A stretch of DNA of 64,000 bases from Carex sylvatica (lineage: Eukaryota > Streptophyta > Magnoliopsida > Poales > Cyperaceae). The translations under genes and the position numbers were made by a program. Below are positions 25,139 to 36,620 of this stretch, piece by piece. The stretch's first letter is position 1; each line of letters opens with the position of its first letter. The stretch lies in assembly GCA_964058845.1 (NCBI GenBank), contig CAXKVR010000216.1, positions 33,735 to 97,734 on the forward strand, written 5' to 3'. Under the pieces are notes generated by a model that had not been told where the DNA came from, did no database searches, and saw nothing but the letters and a program-made list of their open reading frames with translations.

Positions 25139-25759
25139 CCGACATTTTTAAAAATATCCAAAAATAAAAACAAATTATTAAAAATAACCAGGATCTGGGC
25201 AAAATTTTAAAAATACCCAAACCGTGGAATAAATCCACGGTTCTGAATTTTTAATCATAACTGTGGATTTTTTCCACGATTTTGAATAAAAATTCAGAAC
25301 CGTGGGTTTATTCCACGGTTCTGAATTTTTATTCATTTTTTTTTGTTGCTTTTTTCTGATTTTTTTTTTGCACTATAATAATAGGGTTTGAATAAATAAA
25401 ATATCCATGATTTTTTTTTATGTATATATAATATAATATAATATATGTATATGTTAACATGATGGATATGTTAAAAATTTTAGTTCAACATGATGGATAT
25501 ATGTATATGTATATGTATCTGTATATGTATATGTATATGTATATATAATATAATATAAATGTTCTATTTTTGCACGCCCGCATTATACAAAAGTACTCCC
25601 GCATTCTTAAAAAAAGCAAAAAAAAAAAGCAAAAAAAAAATGAATAAAAATTCAGAACCGTGGATTTTTTTCACGGTTTGGGTATTTTTAAAATTTTGCT
25701 CAGACCCTGGTTATTCTTAATAATTTATTTTTATTTTTGGGTATTTTTAAAAATGTCGG
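25139..25759. mobile_element. 621-bp MULE-type MITE with a perfect 9-bp target duplication
   Basis: TGTTTTGAT occurs at 25130-25138 and 25760-25768. The TIRs begin CCGACATTTTTAAAAATA on both sides and extend about 100 bp through AACCAGGATCTGGGCAAAAT and ACCCAAACCGTGGA. Inside are further small palindromes (CCGTGGAATAAATCCACGG) and a TATATGTATATG microsatellite. No coding sequence. Confidence 0.85.
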
Positions 25760-25769
25760 TGTTTTGATC

Positions 25770-27877
25770 TACCAATGACTGTGATTAAAAGATGAATTTT
25801 CGGATTGAATATCAACCCTCCAGTCAAACAGTCTGCCTTTTTTATTTGATGCATTTTTTTTATGTTTTTTTACGCATAAAAGGCTAAATTTATTTAGACA
25901 CGTACTTACAACATGTATACGTCATAATTTCTCAATTTTTTCGAATTTTTTTCTGAACCCCCTAATTATTTGATTGTCAGATGCCCAATTATTTTTCATT
26001 TTTAAAATGCCATTTAAGAATACATATCTACAATAATCACTACAATTTTTTATTTCGATGTATGTCATTTAGAGATACTATATAGCAATAAGAATTAGAA
26101 ATTCATATTAATAACAAATAACAGTACAAATCCATAAATAATAGAAATAAGGATCATTGATCCACATTAATAACAAAAACTATATAAATTTTCACGCAAA
26201 CAAGACTATAAAAAATTAATAAAATAATAAAATAACAAATTGCAGTATTTTATTGTAACAAAAAAATACCACACAAAATCAATCTCCGTATGAATTAAAA
26301 GGCCTCCAACTTATTTTCTACGAGATACTGAATTTTAAATATATATGTTCTCTATGTTTCAATCTATTTTAATATCATTCATGAATATTGTTGAATAATA
26401 ATTATTTTTAATTTATTTATTTTTTTATGAAAATATATTATTTTTTATAAGAGTAATTTTTATTCTCTTATATTATATCTCTATTGTAATGCGTGGACGT
26501 GTTCACATTTTTCAGTGCTCGCACATATCTAACAAAATTGTTTATACAATTTCATGAATATTCGTATGCAGAAATTTATATAGTGATTGCTTCTCTGTAA
26601 GATCAACTACCAAAGTATATAAAAAAATTCTAAGAAATAAAACAATTATATTCTATGATTTTATTGACGAGAATTGAGAAAAGAATAGAAGGATGGAGAG
26701 ATGTACAATATGTTGTTAAGAGAATGGACATAAAGTTTAAAAAAAAACGTGAATATAGTTTTTTTAGCGAAAGACGAGAATATAATGATTACATTAATTT
26801 TACATTAATTTTTATGGGTTTAAAGTAAGAAAAGAACGCGGAAAAGTGAAGAAATAATTTTGTCAAACATCTTGGAGCCACACTAATATCCTTCTAAATA
26901 AATAAATACAAAATTCATAAGAAAAATAACCACAATAAGCAATTAAGTACAAAAAAAATAAAAATAGACAAAATTTTACACAAAATCTTAACAGAAGAAA
27001 ACTACGAAAACACCACACAAAATTACTATACTTAGAATCTTTACAATAAAAAAAAATAACACTCTCATATTCTCTTATAATTGTATACACTAATTTAAAA
27101 TTTTCTAATACATGTTGATAAATTAGTACAAGAAAACAAAATTTTAAGAAAGAAAAAAAAAACTCGGAAAAGAGGAGGAGACTCATGCAAATGGGCTCTG
27201 GCCCATTCCTTTTGGACTTCACGTATCAACACTTAAATTTTAAATTTAAAACTTATTGGTCATGTTTGGTTGGTTTTGGATTAAACAGTGGAATAAGAGT
27301 TTTAGATTTCACTTATTCCATCAAGCATGATTTAGTTGAATCGGACTAAAATGGAATAAGTCAATTTTTAAGTCAGACAAAATTGACCTAAACTAAATCA
27401 CCTCTCCAGATGATATAATTTTAAATTGAGTATGAGACCTAACTTTTCATTCTTTTTATTATTTTTAATCACTTTTTAAGAAATATAAAATAAGCAATTA
27501 ATTTTTTTTTCATTTACGTATAAGAAAACTTATAACTTTATCAATTATAGAATCAACATTTTTTTTTAAATGGCATAAAAAATACGAAAAATAGTTTTTA
27601 TTATTGTTATTATAAATTTTGTAGGACAAAATAATTTGTAATATTAAATCATGCCTTAAGCTATCAAATTTTTATCAAACAAGAGAATATTTAAGTCAAG
27701 ATATAACTTTAGATATCAACTAAATATGAATAATTTAGATCAATCTAAGTTGAAATAACTAAGTTAAAACATCACTCATTAACTTTTGTAATGCGGCAGT
27801 TTCTAGTGATGTGGCTCTGGCCCATTCTCTCTCTTTCCTTTTTCTTCATATTTTGTTTACGTGAGATATTCTAATAT
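25770..27877. other. Very AT-rich intergenic DNA, no gene seen
   Basis: A/T runs with only short, low-complexity open frames. The minus-strand Phe/Leu/Tyr-rich frame around 26863-27222 reflects base composition and has no domain. From 27240 a stretch with TGTTTGGTTGGTTTTGGATT resembles the end of a plant MITE, but no partner was found. Confidence 0.5.
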
Positions 27878-27886
27878 TTGTTTTAA

Positions 27887-28292
27887 GAGGAGGGTTCAAA
27901 TGCACCATCATTTTAGTGTTTCAATATGTACCATGTTTTTTATTTTTATTTTCAAAGTTCAAACAGTCGATCCGAACCACTCAACATGATCTTCATAATA
28001 AAATATACTTGGAGACCAAATTTTATATTTTTTAGAATTTTTTTTACTATTTTTTAGTTAGATACAAAATTACCTTTTTAAGGAGATTCTGGACCATCTG
28101 ATAAAATCATATTGTACCTATCTAAAAAAAATAGTAAAAAAATTCTACAAAATATAAAATTTGGTCTCAAAGCATATTTTATTATGAAGATCATGTTGAG
28201 CAGTTCAGATCAACTGTTCGGACTTTGAAAATGAAGATAAAGGACGTGGTGCATATTGAAGCACCAAAATAATGGTGCATTTGAACCTTCTC
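27887..28292. mobile_element. MULE-like MITE, family A, with 9-bp target duplication
   Basis: The left end GAGGAGGGTTCAAATGCACC matches the copy at 21160; the right end GGTGCATTTGAACCTTCTC is its inverse with small changes. The flanks TTGTTTTAA (27878-27886) and TTATTTTAA (28293-28301) match at 8 of 9 positions. The internal block CTTGGAGACCAAATTTTATA is shared. Confidence 0.85.
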
Positions 28293-28301
28293 TTATTTTA
28301 A

Positions 28302-29503
28302 TTATCTTTTGCCGAAAAGTCGAAGAAGATATTGTTGGTTTAAAATATTCATACGTAAAAGTAGTCTCCTGCGACTGCGATAATTAAAGGTAAAGCTATC
28401 AATAAAGTAACTTTGTAAGTTCGCTAAATAGCTTATATTTTTTTATATCAATAATCATAGAATATGCTTTATACAAATAAATTAAATCATTGATCCTTAT
28501 ATACTTTGCAAACGAAGTGTTTACATTCTACATTTTTTAATTTAAAAATATTTTGTATGAGAGAGAATTTGGAAAACGAATTGTATTTCTTTATTTAATT
28601 TTCAATTTGTCAACTTCATGTCCTTGTACAAAACGAATTCTAAAAATTAAAAAGGTTAGAAATGTAGGCATTCGAATTGGAAAATGGGGATCAATAAGAC
28701 AATAACACAATTTGAAATCATCATCTAAAGCAATTCAATAATTTTTATGATCTATTTTTCCAGACGAGCTTAGGTTATGATCACCAAATTCAACAGGACA
28801 TTTTATTTACGTGCAAATTATTTAGAGAATTAATACAATATAATACTGTGATACAATAGAGAAAATATAATCATGCATAAAAAACAAAAAATAAATTATG
28901 GATGCTTAGATTAACACCTACTCTTAAGTTAATCCTGAGCTACTTCTATCTACTTATGCTATGCTATATATTAATCTAGTTCAGTTCTATGAAGTGTAAT
29001 TAGAATAGAGACAGTCAAACTAAGAGCTACGCACGTATGGTATGATGACAGCTAGCGTTGGAGTTTTAAATTAAGAAGAATAATATTACAGCCATGTTTC
29101 ATGTAGTTTAGATATTTTGTGTATTAAATCTGACACAAATTGTTAATCATTGGACGTCAATCATGTAACAATAAAATTGAACTGTTGATTTTCAAATTGT
29201 TCTATAAATGATGTCAATTAGTTTGATAAAACAACATATCTAAGCTTCAGAGAAGATACATGCAATTTCACTTTTATTTTTATCTTGATGTCTTTTGATC
29301 GGTTATTGAAGTTACAAATAAAATTATTATCAATATAACATATATTAAATCTGAATTTATACATGATTGGTATTTCTATTAAATAATAATTTTGTATATT
29401 TTTTATAAATACAAATTATTCATAAATTTAAATTTTATTCACTCCTAGCCCTTTCCTAAAAAATCACCTCTAGCCATATGTGAATCAAAGTTCACATTGA
29501 TGT
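28302..29503. other. AT-rich intergenic DNA, nothing recognised
   Basis: No open frame with a family signature and no repeat structure seen. Confidence 0.5.
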
Positions 29504-29511
29504 ATCAAATT

Positions 29512-29644
29512 TGGAACCGAATCATCTGCCCCCAGAGTCACTGCATGTGGGCCCCCAGTTTAAAAATAAACAGTGATCGGTCCCACACGCAGTGATTGAG
29601 GGGGCAGAAAATTCCTGCACCCAGGGGGCAGAGGATTTCGTTTC
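29512..29644. mobile_element. 133-bp GC-rich MITE, family C
   Basis: ATCAAATT repeats at 29504-29511 and 29645-29652. The TIRs are GGAACCGAATCATCTGCCCC versus GAAACGAAATCCTCTGCCCC. The core (GGGGGCAG, CAGTGATCGGTCCC, TTCCTGCACCCAGG) is shared with the element at 49853 in inverse order. It stands out from the AT-rich surroundings. Confidence 0.75.
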
Positions 29645-29652
29645 ATCAAATT

Positions 29653-30570
29653 CACTCTCAAGTTCACAGAGACTGAAAAAAAAAATACTTCTGCTTGCTA
29701 CTATCATGCTGGTGAGGAGCTATTTGATTTGTATTAATATTTGTTCTCATTTTAACCGCATGAATTTTAAAATTTTAAAATTTTCGTGTGAATTTTGATG
29801 AGAATTGAACGAACTGACTTAGTATTAAACTAAATTTGATTCAATATCAATCGGACCGTGTCATTTTTCAACTATATTGGATCAGACGTCTATCAATTTC
29901 AAAAGGGGCGTGTTATTTTCAGCGCACCAATTAAATTTTTGAATGCTAGAGAAAACTCTCCATAAATAGAATTCCAGTTTTGATCTTAACTTATTTAAGA
30001 AATACAATTAATTAAGAAACGCAGTGGATCTTTACTCTCTTTCCAACTTTAATTAATAATCATACTTAACAGAAGAAGTGGGTTCTTGCAAGAGAAAAAA
30101 CATGCTTTGTATTAATTATGTTTTTTTGATGAATAATATAAATTTAAAATTTATCTATTTGCAGCAGAATCTTTGCCCATAGATAATGATTTTTTTTTAT
30201 CTTACTAGTAAATAAAAAAGGAGACGAAATATTTTTTATGAGAAAAATTGAAGATGCCATCAACAGGAGAATTATGTAATGTTTTTATATATTACAAGTA
30301 TTTTGATTATCTAATTGTCTTAACTTTTTCCATGCCCTAGTTCTGTTTTTTTTCCCAATGGATAGAGTGTTTGTAAGTAAAACCAGTGTCTAAAAAGAAA
30401 GGGTTTTCTATTGATGACGGTTTGTTATTTTTGAATGTTACCTGAGCTACAATGATTCGGAAGCATAGTCTAGAAAAGTTTTTCAGGAGTGTATTGTAAG
30501 TCTAGCAAATAGCAACATTAGTGCAGCTAACGAAGACAATCACACAAGAAGAATGGACATGACAATGACA
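29653..30570. other. AT-rich intergenic DNA, nothing recognised
   Basis: No supported gene or repeat. Confidence 0.5.
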
Positions 30571-30574
30571 CACA

Positions 30575-30968
30575 AGTATAACATCAGTGTCATTTCAATC
30601 TATATAACATCAACTTTAAAATCTATCAAATCGACTTCAAACGGTAAATTCAAACCGTTCAAACCAATTTATATTATGTGTGATGCGTTTACATACAAAC
30701 TTTTTATATTTTCAAGTTATTTTAGTATCAAATTAAGCGGTAAAAATATTAAAAAAATTAGTGTATTAAAATTAACTTAAAAACTCATATATTTGACCGT
30801 TTGATCTAATACTAAATAAATTTGAAAAGTTGTAAATTTTTCATGTAAACGCACAACTAATGAAGCAGATCGGTTTGAACGGTTTGGATTTACTGTTTAA
30901 AGTTGATTTGATAGATTTTAGAGTTGGTGTTATATAAATTGAAATAACTGATGTTATACTAGCCAAAC
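30575..30968. mobile_element. Inverted-repeat MITE, family B
   Basis: The left AGTATAACATCAGTGTCATT pairs with the reverse complement of the right AATAACTGATGTTATACT. The arms continue with ATAACATCAACTTTAAAATC and AACGGTAAATTCAAACCGTT. A second copy of the same family is at 55452. The plus-strand open frame here is part of the repeat, not a gene. Confidence 0.75.
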
Positions 30969-32480
30969 TCCACAATACTCTTGAGTGCACCATCATATGT
31001 CGTCTGGTGCAGAGCTTAGGTGCAAATTATGACGGTCGATTCAATATCAATGTGATCGTGGCTCATGAAAATGAGCATAGTGATACACAAATATTGTGAT
31101 TTGTTATGGGCGGATATGCGAGTATTTTTAGAGTTTTCGTTTTCAATTTTTTTAAAACACCGTCTTATTAGTTATCATTTTGAATTTTTTTTAAAGATAC
31201 AATACAATTACTAATTATTTGCAAGTGTATAACTGAAATTTATTGGGTGTTTCATGGCCATGTTGTAATAAGAGAGGTAGAGAAGAAATGATTTCAGCAA
31301 TAAAAAAGTAAGCAAACATACATACATTAATACAAAATGCGGAAATAAATCGAGTCCTCATGCATACACAACTTCGCACATGTACGAATTTATTAGTTTT
31401 CACATAACTATTTAATTGTAACAAATATCCAATTTCTTTCATGTTCGGATTTTTTTTTTTTGCTTTCTTTTAGGTTCCTCTTCATGTTCAATAAGAACAA
31501 TTATGCGTAATATGCAAAATTTGATTTTAGACTTTTCAGGTCCTTGTCTAATTATAGGAACATCTTTTTGTGCATATATATAGTCTTGAATTTCGATTTC
31601 ACAATTGGGGTATCATAAAGTTCTGAACATTTTTTTGACATATATACAAGAAATTCTTTTTTTAGTGGTAAAACTAAAATAAATTGGTTATAAATTTAAT
31701 TTTTGCTGTGTCGGATAAATTTTAAATTAAAAAAATTTGCACGTTTACTTCTTACAGGGCCCTTGTTTTTAAATCCGTTTCTAAATTAAGCTAAGGACAA
31801 AATTGAAATTAGTAGAGAAAAAAAATTCGCTCAGCTCTCGAAAATTTAATTGATGAGTTTAAAATAGCACGTCCCATTCGGAAACCGATTTGATGGAATC
31901 TTCGGTTATCCAAATTACTATCGAATCCTTAATTAACGGATTAAAACTTTTGATTAAGGGACATGTAATCTGTTACCATAAACGTGTTAAGTTGAATAAA
32001 CTTCACAATCGTCAATCGAACTGTCGGAGACTCATCCGACCACTTGTAATCTGTACCCTTTTGGTTGAAGCCTCGCCTCAGACGGTCACACTCACACCTG
32101 CTACGCGTAACAAGGATACAGCCATTGACTTCGTCATGGAAAGAATCGGGGGATCAATGAAATTAATTGCAATACAGACGCAGTGACGCACGACTCGTAC
32201 GTACCTCTAGCATCAAATAATTTATGGATCCGAATCATCCGAGCCGTCCAATGGGAAACGGTTATCGATCCGAGTCCGACCCATATAATATCGGCTTCCA
32301 CTTCGATCCAAAAGTGCCGAACGACATATTTGACACCAGTCCCTGCTGCTCAGCGGACCCCACCAAACCTTCTAGGTTTCTTCTATAACCACAATTCAAA
32401 CCCGTTTTCGTCCGTACTCGGATCCCAACCTAAATTTGCAATCAACAGTCCCGATTTCGCCACGTCAACAGATCGTGTCC
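30969..32480. other. Intergenic DNA before NF-YA; GC content rises after 31880
   Basis: No gene recognised. The stretch 31890-32480 is less AT-rich than its surroundings and probably belongs to the NF-YA promoter. The short plus-strand open frames there (98 and 110 codons) have no family signature. Confidence 0.45.
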
Positions 32481-32494
32481 GTCGCTTACAAATA

Positions 32495-33385
32495 ATTTCC
32501 CTATATTTCGATTAATTTATTTATTGAGGCGGATAATTCCCCGTGGCGGAGAGAGGGAAGGTGGAGAAGTTCCCTCGCTTCCGTGGATCCGTTTCGAAAT
32601 TTCCAGAAACTGTCAAGGGCGCAGTCGAATTTTGGTAAATCAATCTATTTCGTTCCGTTTTTCTGCGGTTATTTCATTTTAATTTGTATAATTAATTTTT
32701 TTTTTGTAGAATTCTGTAGAATTTTCGGTTTTTTTTTTCCTTCTTTCCTCGATTTGTGGCCGTATTGCTATGATTTTTTCCTTTTGTCACATGGTGTTCG
32801 GAGATTTGATGTTTAGTTTGGGCTAGTAAATTTTGAGGATTTTTTTTTTGACATTGTTAACATATACGCAACTTATGTAAAATGCAAGTGATTTTATAAA
32901 TTTGTAAAGAAAGCCATTGGGTATTTGGATTATATCACGAATCAGTTTATGAAAATTACTATATCGTTAGAATTAGCAAGAAAGCTACTGGGTTAACATG
33001 AAACACTGTATGGGGATTGGAATTTATGGTTAATTCTGAAAATAAAGTTTCTTGGAACCGTATACACTGATGAAAGTTGAGCATGTTGTTAAATCCATAT
33101 CTGTTTAACTTTCTTTGAAGGAATGTCATTTGAGATAATTTTACATAGTGTAATTTCAATTTAGCTAATTGATTGCCAGAAACTCTGTATTTTCAGGCAA
33201 TAAAGATTTAAAGAAAGGGTCTTTCATAGTTCAATTCAATAATTCATGTTGTAACTCGTATCATTTCAGGTCACTTTGCAATTTACACCAAAGAGGAGCA
33301 TAATAGAAGGGTTCAGGTCTTCAATTGAAGAAATTTAATTGGAATACATATCACTTTATCAGATTTATTTTAATTTCGAAGAATT
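32495..33385 (+). promoter_or_regulatory. NF-YA core promoter and non-coding leader with leader intron
   Basis: CCCTATATTTCG near 32499 is a plausible TATA region. A GC-rich leader exon (about 32525-32630) ends at a GTAAATC donor near 32633. The second leader exon starts after CATTTCAG at 33270 and runs into the ATG at 33386; it contains no upstream ATG, which supports that start. Confidence 0.5.
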
Positions 33386-34934
33386 ATGTCTTCCTCAGAT
33401 CGTGATCCATCAGGTCAATATTTCTTCTGTCCAAGAGTTTGTAGAATTTGAAGTTTTTTTATGTTTCTTATGACTGCGGCCTCAGCTTTTTGTACTGTAT
33501 TTTACTGTTATGGCTTTATATTAAGACATACAATAGAATGAATCCCATTTGATGGTAACCCACCCCTCACCCACACCACTGTTAAACCTATGGTTTACCA
33601 TATTTTAGAACCAAATCAAGGCTTTTTTTTTTTTACTCACTGTTGGCAGCTACTCTGCTTGAGTAATTCACAGGTATCATTTAACCATCAATTAACTAAA
33701 GAAATTGAGTTAGCATTTTCAGATCAACATAATCAAATTTCTTCATCAGTAGTCATGTAAACCTGCAAAATAATATTTAAATGTGTTTGGCATAATCTAG
33801 TTTTATGTTGGCAATGAAAAAAATGGTTAACATGAAGAAGAGCAATATTGACAACTGTTATAAGAATATACCTCTACCAGTAGACTAACACAATTACATG
33901 CAGATACGTAAAAAATAGACAGGTGTGATTTTCTTATTTGGAAATACAACAAAGCATTAGATGTTTTATGCTGCAAGCCTAATTCAAAGTTTAACCTTTT
34001 GATTAAGTACCACATTAGAACAGTTTTAACTTTGAGACCTTTGTATTTTTGTTTTAGATGTGAATATTATTTAATGTTATCATTTTCCCTGTTTTCAGAT
34101 AACAGTGACAGCGAACAGGAGAAAACTAAAAGTGAGAGCCAAGACCAAACCCCTGCTTGTGCCAATGGGACTATGTTTATACCTCCTCATGTCATGGTAC
34201 TGGTCTGCTCTTGCCTACTGTCTTACAAAATTGTTAGCATAAAAAAAATTATTGTATCGGTTTCCTTGTGTGGCAATGTTCCTAACTGAAGTTTTTGGCA
34301 AACTTCTTGTCATGAACCATGGATACTGGTAATGCTGCTCTAAACCCCCTAATGAGGATTACTGTAGACATTTCAAATTTTGTTTTCCAATATATCTGAA
34401 ATTAACATACAATAAGCATTACTGAGTACAGTCTAGCAACTGGTACTGTGCTGGTAAGGTTTTATTACAAAAGTTTTTAGTCAGAAGGATCTCCCTGAAT
34501 CAAGCACAAATATGGTCACATAACTTGCATGATACAAGTAACTGTATGGGTTATTCAAAGTTGTGTTTATCATTTGTTTCATTTAAGTAACTAGATAATT
34601 GATTGGTCCATAATATATGTGGATTATTTTATGTCTTTCTTTTTTTCTGTGGAGCAAATCGTAGTATAATCCTATTGATTGAATTTATTGACAGGGTCAA
34701 ATAGTTTACCCAAATATGGATCCGTACTATGGTGGCATGTATGGTACTTATGCTGGCCCACCTCTGGTATGATTTTCATGTACAATCTAAGTATTCTTTA
34801 ACTTTCATAAATAAGTGTGTGTCCATGACCAATGTTATGAAGTTTTAGTACCTAGAGTATGTAATTTAATTTTTTTCGGTTTAGTTGTCTTGCGCAGAGG
34901 CACCAATATTTTGCTGTGTTTGTGACTAAAGGCT

Positions 34935-34965
<31 letters not shown>

Positions 34966-36276
34966 TAAAACCAAATAATTTTTCATTCTTTGCAAATATC
35001 TCCCAACTGTTCAAGTGGGTTGTGATAATTGAAAGGTAACTGAATTTCCATCTGTCTTTTCATATTGATTTTCACTTTATAAATTAGTTCTTGCAAAGTT
35101 GAGACCAACATTATAAATATTTTGGAGTAGAAAGTGTCAACAGTTCTAAGGGAAATTTTCTTTTTGAATTTTCTTTCCTACTGCAGTGATGAAATGGTTG
35201 GGTGATGTTTGCAAATATCTAAAATAATCTTAAATACTGTAAATACTGGGCATATTTTGCAAAATATGTTCTGTTTTATTAATTTATTCGCAGTGCATAA
35301 CATGACCATATATTCGTTATGTCAGATGCCTCCCCCATTTGTAGGCTTGCAAGCTACCATCCCGTTGCCTACTGAAGCAGTAGAAGAACCTGTTTACGTC
35401 AATGCAAAACAATACAATGCCATTTTAAGGCGTAGGCAGTCTCGAGCCAAAGCAGAATCAGAGAACAAGCTAATAAAAGCTCGTAAGGTATAAATACTCT
35501 TCTTCTTCTTCTTCTGTTTTTCTCCCCTCTATTTCTCGAGCCTTTTGTTTTAAAGTAAAATCCTGCAGTAGATAGCAGGTGACAGGAAAGGTACATTTCA
35601 TTAATTTTCCACAATCTTCTTCTACTGCTGAGGATTTCTAATTTTTCCTAAAAGAAATCGATATGGAATCAAGCCATGTGAAATTTTGGTATTGATTTTC
35701 TTGGGTTTAAATTAAGTGGTTGTAAGCAATTGATTTTGGTTTTAGATTAGCAAGGTTGAGGCAATTTGGTCATTCTTTTTACCTGTACTTTTAATGGATC
35801 AGTTCTATGTGCAAAAAGCAAAAAAATCATTGGGTGGTTAGGTGTAAAATGTGAAAAATTCTCAATTGACTCACAGATGGTAAATGATTTGGTAGATGCT
35901 CTCTACATTACTTGATATGGAATTTTCCTGTGCTGATCTGAACTCTGAACATGATCCTGCATGGGATGCCATAAGACTCCATATTATGGCGCTTAAAATG
36001 TCACATCCAACCTTAACTATATATATGTACAATGTCTTCACTCTTGTGACATTTTGTGTTTATACTTTCTTGTAGCCCTATCTTCATGAGTCCCGCCACC
36101 TGCATGCCCTGAAAAGAGCTCGAGGGTCTGGGGGCAGATTCGTCAATTCCAATTCTAATGATAGGAAGGAGAATGGTAACGAAAATGAGGAGTCGGGGAA
36201 GGGACAGAACGGAGCCTTACATGAAAACACAACACCTTCCTCTGAAGACTCTCCTCAAAGTGCCAATAGCAAGTAA
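33386..36276 (+). CDS. NF-YA: Nuclear factor Y subunit A (NF-YA4/7-like), CCAAT-box binding subunit
   Basis: Sequence-specific subunit of the NF-Y (HAP2/3/5) transcription factor; in the nucleus it joins an NF-YB/NF-YC dimer and contacts CCAAT. Coding exons 33386-33413, 34099-34196, 34695-34766, 35326-35487 and 36076-36276 join in frame to 186 aa. Residues 1-65 are Ser/Asp/Glu-rich then Gly/Tyr/Pro-rich ([19 protein letters not shown]). The conserved core starts at [20 protein letters not shown] (subunit-binding helix A1, about 85-104), then [20 protein letters not shown] with RARGSGGRF (DNA-binding helix A2 and GxGGRF loop, to about 142), split by the last intron. The tail is Asn/Glu/Ser-rich. 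Length and tail resemble the short NF-YA4/7 type. The position after NAKQY, often His, is Asn. No miR169 complementary site is seen in the following 300 bp. Subtype is inferred; the family is certain. Confidence 0.95.
34936..34962. repeat. (GTT)n microsatellite in an NF-YA intron
   Basis: Nine TTG/GTT units within the intron between the third and fourth coding exons. Confidence 0.9.
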
Positions 36277-36620
36277 AAATCAGATAAAATGTTGAGAAAG
36301 GGGAGATGGGGTTGGGGTTGAGAGGAATACAGGGAAAGATGGAGGTGTGTTCTGTACAGAAATGGCTGCTTGTGTTTTAATTTTGTTCAAATTTTAGCTT
36401 GAGGTGCAATTAGTTTTGCCTGATGTTGCACATTTCTTGCTTGTTAAGTAGTTTAACTTTATGGGTTTTTAACTTGCAGAGGCATTTTAGGTTAGGGTTA
36501 ATAAGTCTAGGAGTGTGCCTTGTTTTTCATCTCTGCAATTATAGATTAGTTTGACAATAGCATTGTAGTTTGTAGTTTCATCTCTGTTTCTAATTCTTGG
36601 ATTTCTTGTTGAAGTACTAA
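36277..36620 (+). other. NF-YA 3' untranslated region (approximate)
   Basis: Sequence after the NF-YA stop without coding potential. The poly(A) site is not obvious, so the right limit is a guess. Confidence 0.4.

Noticed and set aside
26863..27222. 119-codon minus-strand hydrophobic frame
   Set aside because: Phe/Leu/Tyr-rich translation of AT-rich DNA without motif, good start context or neighbours.
30553..30780. 75-codon plus-strand open frame
   Set aside because: It lies in the left arm of a family B MITE that recurs at 55452, so it is repeat sequence.
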